From a virus, in the IMG/VR virus record IMGVR_UViG_3300034198_010897, positions 1 through 21,843 of that record: DNA of 21,843 bases; one strand, written 5' to 3'. Shown here piece by piece: positions 14,801 to 21,843 of the stretch. Each line of letters opens with the position of its first letter. Position 1 is the first letter of the stretch. The notes beneath the pieces are model-generated. The model saw nothing but the letters and a program-made list of their open reading frames with translations. It ran no database searches and was not told the origin of the DNA. A program made the translations under genes and the position numbers.

Positions 14801-17729
14801 AACAAGAAAAGAATTTGCAACTTCTGGAATTGCAGTAACATTTACATCTTTGGGATCTGGAAACGCACATGAATTTGAAATGGTTAAAAAGAATGAAAAG
14901 TCAATTATCTCAATTGATAATATCATTCAATCCCCAATTGCATATTCATTGGTCACTCACACTTTAAATAATAATACTCAAATAAGTGCTTCATCTACAG
15001 TTTTTGCTTTAAGTGGAATATCATCAATTCGTCTTGGAGATATTTTGAAAATTGATAGTGAGTACATGAAAGTGGTTAATGTTGGTTTAGGTACAACATA
15101 TTCGGGACCTATATCTTTTGCTGGGACATTCCCACTTGTAAATGTCTCTAGAGGTTTTGTTGGTAGTTCTGCTACTACACACCCAAATCTATCTCAAGTT
15201 GATCTTTATAGGGGAGCATTTAATATTGTTAAGAGCGATGTTTATTTTACAAATCCTCCAAAGGGAAGTTTGGACGATCAATTATTTGCAGACCTTGATA
15301 ACTTATCAGAATCTAGATCATATTTTAATGGTAGAGTATTCTTGAAAAAAGATTACACAACTAATCAAATTTATGATAATATTTCAGAAAGATTTACTGG
15401 AATAGGACAAACTTATACCTTAACAGTTGGTGGCGGAAATACAGTTGGTTTGGGTACAACTGGAGGAAATGGAATTGTTTTAATTAATGGAATATATCAA
15501 ACACCATCTACTCAAAATAATGCAAATAATAACTTTAGAATCATAGAAAATACTTCCGTTGGAGTTAGCACAATTGTATTTTCTGGAATTACTTCATCAA
15601 ATGGTTCAGTTGTAGTTTCTCAATCTGATATAAACATAAATCAACTTCCTAGAGGTGGAATGATTGTATCTTTAGGATCAACACCTGGATTAGGATATGC
15701 GCCATTAGTAGGAGCGTCTGTAACTGCAATACTTGGTATAGGTGGATCAATTACTTCAATTGGTATAGGAACCACTGGAAATTGGGGATCTGGATATAGA
15801 AATCCAGTTTCAGTAGCAGTTACAGAATATGGTCACTCAGGATCAGCGGCAACTATTACAGCATCTGTAGGAGCTGGGGGAACGCTATCATTCACAGTTG
15901 TGGGTGGTGGAACAGGATATGTAAATCCCCAAATTAATGTTTCATCACCAAGTTATGAAAATCTACCAGTTATTGGTGTTTCTAGACTAAGCGTTGGATC
16001 AACAACTGACTGTGGAACAGGTTTATTGATAAATGTTGAAGTTGGCGCAAGTTCTACCGTAGGAATAGGTTCTACTTTATTTGAAGTTAAAGGATTTAAA
16101 GTTACAAGAAATGGTTATGGATTTAGACCAGGAGATGTAGTTAAAGCAGTAGGTTTAGTAACCGATAAAGGTATTTCACAACCAATATCAGAGTTTCAGT
16201 TAACAGTTTTAGAAACGTTTAGTGATTCATTCTCTGCTTGGCAATTTGGAGAATTAGATTACATTGATTCAATTGCGGCACTTCAAGATGGCGCTAGAAA
16301 GAGATTCCCACTTTATTACAATTCTCAATTATTAAGTTTTGAAAAAGGTTCTGATGCAGAATCCCAATTAATTGATTTTGATTCTTTATTAGTTATTTTT
16401 ATTAACGGTATACTTCAAAAACCAAAAATTGCATATGAGTTTAGTGGTGGTACATCATTCACGTTTAGTGAACCACCTAAACCAGAAGACAAAGTTTCAA
16501 TTTATTTTTACAGAGGAAGTTCTCAAGATAGTAGATCAGTTAATGTAAATGAAACTATAAAAATAGGTGACGATGTAAGAGTTTACAGTAACAATGAATA
16601 TCTTGGCATAACAACAACACAAAATTCTAGAGTAGTTACTGATATTGTTACTTCTGATAAAATACAAACTAATCTTTATATGGAGAATGGAATAGATACA
16701 TTAATTGAAAAACCATTGTATTGGACAAAACAAAAAGTTGATAAAGTTGTTGATGGTGAAATAATATCCAAGTCAAGAGATTCTATAGAACCACAAATTT
16801 ATCCAACAGCAAAAATAATTAAAGATTTATCAACCACTAATAATGAACTATTTGTTGATAATGCACAATTCTTCAATTATGAAGGTTTGCCATCTTTAGA
16901 CATTGATTTTGACGCATTAATAGTATCTGGTGCAGCAGATCCAGTATCAGCAGCAGTGACAGCAGTTGTTTCTGCTGCTGGAACAATACAATCGCTTTCA
17001 ATAGTAAATGCTGGTAGTGGATATACGGGTTCATCCATAACTGTAAAAATTTCTGCTCCTTCATATGTCGGTGTTGGTGTAGGAACAACTGCCACTGCTA
17101 CTATTTCAATTTCAGGTGGATCTCTAACAACTCCTATTTCAATAACTAATCCTGGACTTGGTTACAGTCAATCAAGACCACCTCAGGTCATAGTTCCTTT
17201 ACCAGATCCAACTTATGAAAATGTCAGTTCTGTTACTACATTAGAAGGATTCTCTGGAAAAATAACAGGAATTGCGACTGCAGTAGGTGTTGGTACAGCA
17301 CTTGCTATTAAATTCACTTTAGATAGTTCTTTAGCACCATTTACTGGATTATCAGTTGGTTATCCTGTTTATATTTTCAATACTTCTGTTGGAAGTGGTG
17401 TAACTTCAATTTATGCACGTGACAATCAAATAGTTGGAATTGGAACTACATGTTTAGATAATGTGTACAATGTTAGCGCATTTAATTCAACAACTGGAAT
17501 TATGACCTGCAACATTGTTTCAACATCATCTACAATTGGAATTGCAACAACAGGTTCAATTGTTGGACAAATATCATGGGGAAGGTTGTCTGGATTTACA
17601 AGATCTTCTTCTCCAATTTCTATTGGAGTTTCTGGATACACTATAAACTCGGGATTAACAACATTCCCAACTATTCAAAGAAGAGGGTATGGTCTCAGAG
17701 ACATTGGACCCATCAAAAAGACTTTGTAA
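5814..17729 (+). CDS. giant modular baseplate protein in the gp7 position, 3971 aa
   Basis: One uninterrupted frame of 3971 codons. Residues about 20-45 (LPEFIIDESPKSVDFLKQYY) and 196-222 (EARTLYESKGTEESFRILFN) resemble the C-terminal part of T4 gp7, which has a similar SKG/STKG helix block. With its place between gp6 and gp8, this suggests a gp7-type wedge function, though T4 gp7 is only about 1030 residues. The rest is Gly/Ser/Thr-rich and built from repeats: N-A/G-G-x-G-Y modules (at 730, 921, 1105, 1143, 2107, 3732, 3779 and others); H-G-L-x-x-G-D...YYV...FKL modules (597, 826, 948, 1799, 2936); and IDDE...RG modules (about 75, 319, 1517, 3061). A YHYH-like domain occupies about 1195-1340 (GWAYDGNPIYG at 1229; YAYF at 1309). 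Start: ATG with GAGG seven bases upstream. No signal peptide or membrane span. It probably reaches out from the baseplate, perhaps for adsorption. Confidence 0.85.
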   Translation: MIQTGFESRIKVQQIIENQLPEFIIDESPKSVDFLKQYYASQEYQSGPTDIVENLDQYLKLDNLTPEVVVGFTTLSSGISSSASTIQVSTTKGFPQNYGLLKIDDEIITYTGLTTNTFTGCIRGFSGITSYHKQLNSEELVFSTSNSSSHIGFSTVTNLSVLFLKEFYNKIKYSLTPGLESKEFVSNLNVGNFIKEARTLYESKGTEESFRILFNILFGETPQVIDLEKFLVKPSASTYIRRAVVIADAISGDPLKLQGQTIFKNNDTGTSASVSEVELIRRKEKTYYKLLLFIGYDDTFPTITGTFNITGSTKNLEYVSVGSSVISVDSTIGFPKSGLIYNGETEIAYTNKSINQFFGCSGVTSGIATASTIYSEETYYGYEDGDTSKKVKLRLTGVLSDYIPITTNSSISEGEEITVKNLGELIKNPQSDKTYKEIFANSWIYNTSSRFYIDSFSPGSISQVTLSSDIDKSSLKVGDYIDILYRDSQTIVASNLRITSISGKQIFTSQSFTLSSGSNYDIRRKINHASSSLVPLEVTPIIAEIQNVYNQNNDYMYVASNSLPGYQVTKSIFSYNASGVSSQDSNTGLYSKITFSEKVSFISGNQIYYKPSGSSISGLSEGVYYVEVLTGQQEIRLYASKEVIGTSNYLSFGELTSGTHNFTLNTQKEKVLSPQKILRKFPLEVNIGDGDSDATVPGYVGMLINGVEISNYKSGNKVYYGPLESIKVLNGGSKFDVINPPLLTLSSGIGSVQPVVSGSVEKIYVDPQDFDIDVVVSIALTGGNGQGSSFEPVIERKRREIKFDARQLAFGGGVDTTQETITFLSNHNLINGQVIIYRPGNNPSLGIGTYKGSNASTGNTLKEETPYYTKYISDTTIQLYQTLSDFTSGINTVGFTTIGTSGIHKFVTEPKNTLTGIKVLNGGSGYTNRKLRVLSTGISTIHSTITFNNHGFKDGELVTYSNTQNSISGLSTIKQYNIIKIDNNQFRLADAGIGGTITSNYDRRKYVSLGSTGSGYHIFNYPEISFKVEYGAVGLGSTQFRGSISAIPIIRGQIIDAYVYEKGSDYGSTVLDYHKKPSILIKNGKNAQFKPIIIDGAIQDISLQNSGTEYYSTPDVVVSGVGTGAVLRPVVVDNKISDLIIVNAGAGYSTTNTTITVVPSGKNAVFDPQVRSLTINKNFLYNNVNDTTVSSNEIIESSYNNLQYSICGYSDLVQTAFNDNGSSHSPIIGWAYDGNPIYGSYGYSNPKDKNSSLKKLVSGYTLNTDNIINRPSGFSNGFFIEDYNFTNSGDLDEYNGRFCVTPEFPDGVYAYFATSVIDSQNNVVGSFPYFIGNKYRSKFISDNQSLNQSFDFNNSNLVRNTFPYKINDKYADNDFIIESNEIVNQITRVESVTSGSIENYEIINAGDNYKINDNLVFDETKTGGGGLSAQVSEIKGKNIVNLQTSKISYDDAVFVWDNGNKIKVKVSPRHDLQNLDYVNISGFSTSLSTLNGFHQIGVTTQSSTLIKEIPSSGIVTDIYVSNIPENISIGSSIGIGTETLSILNIFSVQNVLRVLRGLTGTSHTTTTLVYFVPDTFTINKSVNYFDSKINDLVYFNPTQSVGVGSTSGIGIAVTFNVGIQTNNIISVPTQSIYLPNHPFYTNQEVTLTKPSSASAISVANTSQSASFNLPISGNSQNVYIIRKSVDHIGIVTQIGLTTSTNGLFFLSNGTNNYQYSIQSNFSQIVGDIEKITTIVSVSTSHNLSSGDNINLYVKPSLTVGIGTSTSVKLKRDLLTNYVLANPIGFNSTAINTSKSTFNITSHGLKTGDKIKYDANQLISGLSTGFYYVYKVDNNTFKLSETYIDAYKTVPPNTVSIASTGGTSQTISLVNPPLTSIKNNNLVFDISDSSLSGYKLKIFYDNNFKDEFVSTGSTNTFSTIGVGTCGVSTNASLTINYSKELPTRLFYALEKSGYISTADKEVERYSEISFVDSYYQQGSYKVSGIGTTTFNISLKTSPEKDSYTESECDTLEYTTNSTSASGGVSKVRTISPGVNFKKLPVFKEIESDNGTGAYIVPTSDFIGKVNQIRIVNEGFEYSSDKTLRPEASIPKLLTIQDSQRITDVQVVNGGKNYTSSPDLVIVNPDTGKKIDSGLLVANYYGNSILSVSVKVEPKGLPSSVVQIKSINNTNGVGIQTIKTSSSGIVTCVLVTPISGFGTEPFSVGDRIFVEGIQKYGTDGDGFNSENYGYQFFTVSSYLNGGTTAPRELEYNLSGLSTNVGIAKTIQDSFGIIINSSNYPQFSVSQTFSNFIFGEILEVYVGNTFIEQDLRIVESNQNYIKVSGSYNLEVNQIIRGTQSGSLATINTINESTGKFGVGYASTQRIGWDDNIGVLNDDTQVIQDNNYYQNLSYSVKSNQEWVNIVSPVNDLLHISGLKNFADTQVIENVGVGTTFVTDYTLSLYDIIEENRVDTINNYDMVLDVDLVGGLSRFLKFKNKKLADYIECLTNRVLEIDDISAEFSNSDQEIEPSLKVDEITPSKKFNKYLIQISDKDYSNFQFTELVLLNNNDPVDPDIFTLERGTLSTGVSTETAYTSNLLGDLYGEIDELGNHYLKFDPTDPYNTTYNIKYSNISFDNYNTGIGTESIGFVSLTGITSTIGVGSTAILLEKPKSLVESSFSEIQLIPPTTNEMNYVEIFLDHDGTNTNISEFYFESSDGYSSNFIGSFGASISGNILSLNYTNTSNDSVTIRSKNIGFGTTAVGVGTYRFKAYGQPDDNERTIKYTSSFANVSSSSTITSFDKNTFSSVKSLIKVSIGETSALHQVMLVSDSSNVYTLQYPFLAVNSSSGIGTFGGEISGSNVSLKFYPNAEFSGTFEILNFNQSFYKENDYVTANAPLDLTYGNITETIGVSKYYAINSNELNRLDFELNYQGTPIFMKTFDPSDTNVLNSSTGEFTITNHFFNTGEELIYRPNSTFIGVAATSVGIGSTLNHVGVVTNILPRTVYAIRVNNDKFKISTRKEFATSGIAVTFTSLGSGNAHEFEMVKKNEKSIISIDNIIQSPIAYSLVTHTLNNNTQISASSTVFALSGISSIRLGDILKIDSEYMKVVNVGLGTTYSGPISFAGTFPLVNVSRGFVGSSATTHPNLSQVDLYRGAFNIVKSDVYFTNPPKGSLDDQLFADLDNLSESRSYFNGRVFLKKDYTTNQIYDNISERFTGIGQTYTLTVGGGNTVGLGTTGGNGIVLINGIYQTPSTQNNANNNFRIIENTSVGVSTIVFSGITSSNGSVVVSQSDININQLPRGGMIVSLGSTPGLGYAPLVGASVTAILGIGGSITSIGIGTTGNWGSGYRNPVSVAVTEYGHSGSAATITASVGAGGTLSFTVVGGGTGYVNPQINVSSPSYENLPVIGVSRLSVGSTTDCGTGLLINVEVGASSTVGIGSTLFEVKGFKVTRNGYGFRPGDVVKAVGLVTDKGISQPISEFQLTVLETFSDSFSAWQFGELDYIDSIAALQDGARKRFPLYYNSQLLSFEKGSDAESQLIDFDSLLVIFINGILQKPKIAYEFSGGTSFTFSEPPKPEDKVSIYFYRGSSQDSRSVNVNETIKIGDDVRVYSNNEYLGITTTQNSRVVTDIVTSDKIQTNLYMENGIDTLIEKPLYWTKQKVDKVVDGEIISKSRDSIEPQIYPTAKIIKDLSTTNNELFVDNAQFFNYEGLPSLDIDFDALIVSGAADPVSAAVTAVVSAAGTIQSLSIVNAGSGYTGSSITVKISAPSYVGVGVGTTATATISISGGSLTTPISITNPGLGYSQSRPPQVIVPLPDPTYENVSSVTTLEGFSGKITGIATAVGVGTALAIKFTLDSSLAPFTGLSVGYPVYIFNTSVGSGVTSIYARDNQIVGIGTTCLDNVYNVSAFNSTTGIMTCNIVSTSSTIGIATTGSIVGQISWGRLSGFTRSSSPISIGVSGYTINSGLTTFPTIQRRGYGLRDIGPIKKTL

Positions 17730-17734
17730 CCTAG

Positions 17735-17742
17735 TATAAATA
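17735..17742 (+). promoter_or_regulatory. T4-like late promoter for gp8
   Basis: TATAAATA, the full T4 late consensus octamer, lies five bases after the giant gene's stop and 19 bases before the gp8 ATG. It is in a 32-base intergenic gap, the largest within the baseplate cluster, which supports a real promoter and separate late transcription of gp8 and the genes after it. Confidence 0.75.
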
Positions 17743-17761
17743 TAGAAAAAACTATATCCCA

Positions 17762-19330
17762 ATGTCTGCACTTGTAACAGATCAGTTTAGAATATTAAAT
17801 GCGACAAATTTTGTCAATTCTGTAAGTGATTCTTCAAATTCTTATTATGTATTTGTTGGATTATCAAATGCAACTGCTACTGGATTTGGTAGAAATAGTT
17901 CGTGGGATACTACACCACCAAATCCAACAGATAATTTTGATTATTTGAATCATTATGAAACGACAATGCTTTTTGGCAAAAAAATAACGAGTGCAAATAT
18001 TAGAAGAGTAATCAGAAAAATTACTTGGACTTCTGGACAACAATATGACATGTATAGACCTGATTATAGCACAGTTAACAGGTCATCATCTGGTTCTTTA
18101 AGATTATACGATGCAAATTATTATGTTTTAAATTCAGATTATAGAGTTTACATTTGTATTGATAATGGATCAAGTGGAATTAAAACAACAGCAAACTCTT
18201 CACAAGTTGAACCAACTTTTACAGACTTAGAACCATCAAAATCAACAGATGGATATACATGGAAATATCTTTATACAGTCTCACCGAATGATATCATAAA
18301 GTTTGATTCTACAGAATACATTACTGTACCTAATGATTGGCAAACATCTACGGATGCCCAAATTACTGCAGTTAGGGAAAATGGAAATTCTACAATTAAT
18401 GAAAATCAAATAAAAAAAGTTTTTATTAAAAATGCAGGTAATGGATATGTATCACAGTCTGCAAAGTCTTGCAATTTAGTGGGAGATGGATCTGGTGGAA
18501 AAGTTTCGGTTGACATTGATTCAACTGGAAAAATAAGTGATATAACAGTTACATCTGGGGGTAAAAATTATACTTTTGCAATAGTTGATTTGGGAACTTC
18601 GTCAGCAAATATTCCAACTACTTATGCAGAATTAGTTCCAATCATACCTCCATCAAAAGGTCATGGTTTTGATATCTATCAGGAATTAGGTGCGGATAAA
18701 GTTTTATTATACGCAAGATTTGATGATTCTACAAAAGATTTCCCAGTAGATACTAAATTTGCTCAGGTTGGAATTCTTAAAAATCCAACAATTTATGATT
18801 CAACAGGAATAAGCACTACTGTATATAATTCGAATGATTTTTCGGCAGTTTATGCCATGAGATTTAGTGGAACTCCATCTGGAACAATTTCTGTTGGAGA
18901 TAAAATTCAACAATCAGTAACTGGTGGAATTGCTTATGGTTATGTAGTTTCTTATGACTCAGAAACAAAAGTTCTCAAATATTCCAGAGATAGATCTTTA
19001 TATTTAAATGGTGGATCTGGATCAACGTATGCTGATTTTGTAGGTGTATCATCATTCTTTGATAGTTCTGGGACTAATTTATCTTTTAATTCATCAGGAA
19101 CAGTATCAAAAGTTGGTGGCGGGTTTAATGCATCGGTAGATAGTTCATTCTCTGGAATTACTACAACAATTACAAATAAAATTGTAAATCTTGGAATAGA
19201 ATTTACAAATGGACTTGCCAATCCTGAGATAAATAGTAAGTCAGGTAATATAATTTACATTGATAACAGACCAACTGTTACAAGAAATTTAAGACAAAAA
19301 GAAGACGTTAAAATTATCCTGGAATTTTAA
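17762..19330 (+). CDS. gp8: baseplate wedge subunit gp8
   Basis: The N-terminal part follows T4 gp8: an opening AxVTxxFR block (LVTDQFRILNATNFVNSV), a SYYVFVGL strand, then W...PPNPTD. A central segment DGYTWKYLYTVSP, followed by EYITVP, matches the T4 DGYVWEYLF...EYIVVP block. The last 28 residues contain IIYIDNRP and end DVKIILEF, matching the T4 ending with MENRPP and a final ILFTF. T4 gp8 (334 residues) is a homodimer in the outer wedge bound to gp7 and gp10. This version is 522 residues. Much of the excess is an insertion from about residue 217 with N-A-G-N-G-Y (224-229) and S-G-G-K-N-Y (265-270), the repeat type also seen in the giant protein. A perfect late-promoter octamer precedes it and the next gene follows after three bases. 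Confidence 0.93.
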   Translation: MSALVTDQFRILNATNFVNSVSDSSNSYYVFVGLSNATATGFGRNSSWDTTPPNPTDNFDYLNHYETTMLFGKKITSANIRRVIRKITWTSGQQYDMYRPDYSTVNRSSSGSLRLYDANYYVLNSDYRVYICIDNGSSGIKTTANSSQVEPTFTDLEPSKSTDGYTWKYLYTVSPNDIIKFDSTEYITVPNDWQTSTDAQITAVRENGNSTINENQIKKVFIKNAGNGYVSQSAKSCNLVGDGSGGKVSVDIDSTGKISDITVTSGGKNYTFAIVDLGTSSANIPTTYAELVPIIPPSKGHGFDIYQELGADKVLLYARFDDSTKDFPVDTKFAQVGILKNPTIYDSTGISTTVYNSNDFSAVYAMRFSGTPSGTISVGDKIQQSVTGGIAYGYVVSYDSETKVLKYSRDRSLYLNGGSGSTYADFVGVSSFFDSSGTNLSFNSSGTVSKVGGGFNASVDSSFSGITTTITNKIVNLGIEFTNGLANPEINSKSGNIIYIDNRPTVTRNLRQKEDVKIILEF

Positions 19331-19333
19331 AAG

Positions 19334-21843
19334 ATGGCTCAAAAAACTAATCTTAATGTAAGTCCATATTTTGATAATTTTGCCGAAAAGGATCTTGGCG
19401 CAAGAGATAAGAATTATTACAAGGTTCTTTTTAATCCAGGAAAACCTATACAGGCAAGAGAGTTAAATACTCTTCAATCAATATTACAGGATCAAATAGA
19501 AACCTTTGGTAGTCATATTTTTAAAGAGGGATCATTAGTAATTCCAGGAAATATTACTTATGATGCTCAATTTAATGCTGTCAAATTGAATTCCCAACAA
19601 TATGGAGTTGAAATAAGTTCATATTTGGCAAATTTTGTAGGAAAAAAGATAACGGGACAAATATCTGGAATTACTGCAACTGTACAGAAGATACAACTTC
19701 CTAATGCAGGTTTAGGAATTGAATATCCAACTCTGTATGTAAAATATTTAAATTCAGATTCAAATTTTGAAATAAATCCATTTCAAGATAATGAACCTTT
19801 ATATGCTTCAGAAACAGTTGGGACAATTATTACTGGCACTCCATTTGCATCGACTATAGCAACAAACTCAACCGCAACTGGTTCTGCAGCATCTATTGGT
19901 GAAGGTGTATATTTTATTAGAGGAACTTTTGTTAGAGTCCCCAAGCAAACATTAATTTTAGATTATTACACAAATACTCCATCCTACAGAGTAGGGTTGA
20001 GAGTAGATGAACAAATCATAACACCAAAAGATGATGCTACATTATATGACAATGCTGCAGGATTTTCAAATTACGCTGCTCCTGGAGCAGACAGATTTAA
20101 AATATCTTTAACCCTTACAAAAAAATTATTAACAGATACGTCCGATGTTGATTTTGTAGAATTATTAAGACTTAAAGATGGTGCAATTAAAAAGGTTGAA
20201 GTAAAATCTAGTTATTCTTTAATTAGAGATTATCTAGCACAAAGAACATATGATGAGTCTGGAGATTATGTAGTTACTCCATTTCAATTTTCACTTAATA
20301 ACTCATTAAATAATAGACTTGGAAATGACGGTTTATTTTTCAGCAATGAAAAAACAGATCAAGGCAATACACCATCAGATGATTTACTGTCTATAAAGTT
20401 TTCTCCAGGAAAAGCATATGTAAGAGGATATGATATTGAGAAGACAGGAATAGAAATTGTAGATGTTCCAAAACCTAGAACAAAACAAACGGTCTCTTCA
20501 GTAAACATACCTTTTGAAATGGGTAATTTATTGAGAGTTAATAATGTAACAGGAGCTCCTAAACAAAAACAGGAAATCTATTTTCAAAATACCAGAAAAA
20601 ATAGTACAACTGTTTCATCTGGATCAACAATTGGATCTGCTAGAGTCTATAGTTTTAATGTAACAGATGCCGCACACACTGGTTCATCTACAAATTGGGA
20701 CTTATATCTTTATGATATTCAAACTTATACTCAAATTACATTAAATCAGTCAGTTTCTTCTATACAGGTTCCCGCAACTTCTTTTATAAAAGGTAAAAAT
20801 AGTGGTGCTAGTGGATATGTAGTTTCTGCTGGTGACGGATCAGCAGTCATTAACATTAGACAAAAATCTGGGACATTTATAGTTGGAGAACCAATTCTGA
20901 TTAACGGATCTGATTTATATCCAAGAACAATATCGATTATTAAAACATATGGCATTGAAGATATCAAGTCTTTACACCAACCAACTGCAGTTTCCGGATT
21001 TTCTACTGCCTTTTTATCAGATGCTCAATTAGATAGAGTTTCTAGATCAGAAATTATTACAATAACTCCAGGAAGTGGAGGTATAAGTACAGCAACAGTA
21101 GCATTACCAGCATCATTTACCGGAATTAAAACCGATAATATTATTAGATATCAAAGATCTGGTGTAACAACAGAAGTTTATAACAGAGTTATTTCAGTAT
21201 CATCTTCATTAAATTCTTTAACACTAGAAGCAGTTACATCTGTTGCTGGTGTTTGTGATGGTTCATTACCTAGTTCTACATTTAGTGGTTCATATGCAGT
21301 TGGTGTACCAAAACTTAAAAATGAGCAAAAAGGATTTTTATATGCAGAACTACCAAACTCTAACGTTGCTTCAACAAACTTAACCTCATCCACAATTACA
21401 TTTGGAGCACAATCAAATACATCTTTCACACCATCTTCAAATAGTTTAACCGTAAGCACAGGACAATTTAATCTTGGTATTAATTCTACAGGAACTAAGT
21501 TTCAAGCATTTGATGAAGAAAGATATTCTATTTTTTATTCTGATGGAACTATAGAAAATTTAACATCAGATAAAGTCACTTTAAGTGCCAATTCGGATCA
21601 AGTTACTTTTTCAAATATTCAAAATAAACAAGTTGCAGCAGTTAATGCTACATTTGTTAAAACAGGAATACAAAGTAAAGTTAAACAATTTAATAGGTCA
21701 AAATTAATAAATGTTATCTTATCAAAAGATAGTCAATCTGGAACGGTAATTAATACGTCAATTAATGATGGTCTTACTTACAATCAATTTTATGGTTTAA
21801 GAGTTCAAGATGAAGAAATATCTTTAAATTTTCCAGATGTTGT
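19334..21843 (+). CDS. DUF4815-type virion structural protein, 3' end missing
   Basis: An open frame begins at the ATG at 19334, three bases after the gp8 stop, and runs beyond the window end: 836 full codons without a stop. The N-terminus has the signature GKPIQARELNTLQSILQDQI (about residues 36-55), then FGSHIFKEGSLVIPGN. Near residue 356 comes PGKAYVRGYDIE. These match the DUF4815 family, which I recall directly after gp8 in cyanomyoviruses as a virion structural protein of unknown exact role. Its place corresponds to the T4 gp9/gp10 region, so it may be an outer baseplate or fibre-attachment protein. The later part is Ser/Thr/Gly-rich and beta-type, with modules such as GKNSGASGYVVSAGDGSAVI that resemble fibre domains. 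The + frame is clear; the antisense frames at 20746-20967 and 21178-21459 are shadows. Confidence 0.85.
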   Translation, partial: MAQKTNLNVSPYFDNFAEKDLGARDKNYYKVLFNPGKPIQARELNTLQSILQDQIETFGSHIFKEGSLVIPGNITYDAQFNAVKLNSQQYGVEISSYLANFVGKKITGQISGITATVQKIQLPNAGLGIEYPTLYVKYLNSDSNFEINPFQDNEPLYASETVGTIITGTPFASTIATNSTATGSAASIGEGVYFIRGTFVRVPKQTLILDYYTNTPSYRVGLRVDEQIITPKDDATLYDNAAGFSNYAAPGADRFKISLTLTKKLLTDTSDVDFVELLRLKDGAIKKVEVKSSYSLIRDYLAQRTYDESGDYVVTPFQFSLNNSLNNRLGNDGLFFSNEKTDQGNTPSDDLLSIKFSPGKAYVRGYDIEKTGIEIVDVPKPRTKQTVSSVNIPFEMGNLLRVNNVTGAPKQKQEIYFQNTRKNSTTVSSGSTIGSARVYSFNVTDAAHTGSSTNWDLYLYDIQTYTQITLNQSVSSIQVPATSFIKGKNSGASGYVVSAGDGSAVINIRQKSGTFIVGEPILINGSDLYPRTISIIKTYGIEDIKSLHQPTAVSGFSTAFLSDAQLDRVSRSEIITITPGSGGISTATVALPASFTGIKTDNIIRYQRSGVTTEVYNRVISVSSSLNSLTLEAVTSVAGVCDGSLPSSTFSGSYAVGVPKLKNEQKGFLYAELPNSNVASTNLTSSTITFGAQSNTSFTPSSNSLTVSTGQFNLGINSTGTKFQAFDEERYSIFYSDGTIENLTSDKVTLSANSDQVTFSNIQNKQVAAVNATFVKTGIQSKVKQFNRSKLINVILSKDSQSGTVINTSINDGLTYNQFYGLRVQDEEISLNFPDV

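Noticed and set aside
13964-14926. Antisense frames of 76 and 89 aa within the giant gene
   Set aside because: They are shadows of an AT-rich repetitive gene on the + strand with no ribosome sites or neighbours on the - strand.

Overview
The window looks like a piece of a T4-like cyanomyovirus genome, i.e. a contractile-tailed phage of marine Synechococcus or Prochlorococcus. Four things support this. The genes at the right run in the T4 baseplate-wedge order (gp25, gp6, a giant protein in the gp7 place, gp8). A short speD-type S-adenosylmethionine decarboxylase, a known cyanophage auxiliary metabolic gene, sits just upstream. T4-like late-promoter boxes (ATAAATA) lie before speD, gp25 and gp8. 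Most of the DNA is very AT-rich and every supported gene is on the + strand.

Layout. Positions 1-387 hold no gene but are strongly structured: three long AT-rich hairpins in a row (14-69, 101-175, 194-231), repeats of an ATTCTTTATAC word, then a switch to GC-rich DNA with two smaller hairpins. Positions 388-1126 are visibly more GC-rich and carry two hypothetical genes, each followed by a GC-rich hairpin. A 56-residue AbrB/MazE-like protein follows (1305-1475). A near-consensus sigma70-type promoter (TTGACA-17-TATGAT, 1472-1500) then appears to drive a compact unit: a GT-A-fold glycosyltransferase, a 64-aa protein, a 51-aa basic protein and a possible 42-aa basic protein with an apparent ATA start. 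This unit is closed by a clear rho-independent terminator (2727-2756).

From 2757 the late region begins: speD, a small acidic protein whose ribosome binding site lies in a hairpin, then the baseplate cluster to the window end. The wedge genes are almost contiguous: gp25 and gp6 are 1 base apart, gp6 and the giant gene 1 base apart, gp8 and the last gene 3 bases apart. They would make stoichiometric parts of the baseplate wedge, while speD would adjust host polyamine supply during infection.

The most striking object is the 3971-residue protein (5814-17729). Its N-terminal part resembles the C-terminal domain of T4 gp7. The rest is a long chain of repeated beta-rich modules with a YHYH-like domain in the first third. 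One repeat type (N-A/G-G-x-G-Y) also occurs as an insertion in gp8. The final gene (DUF4815-type structural protein) is cut by the window edge. I saw no tRNA, CRISPR array, insertion sequence or toxin-antitoxin pair. Family calls come from reading motifs and from memory of T4 proteins, not from a database search.
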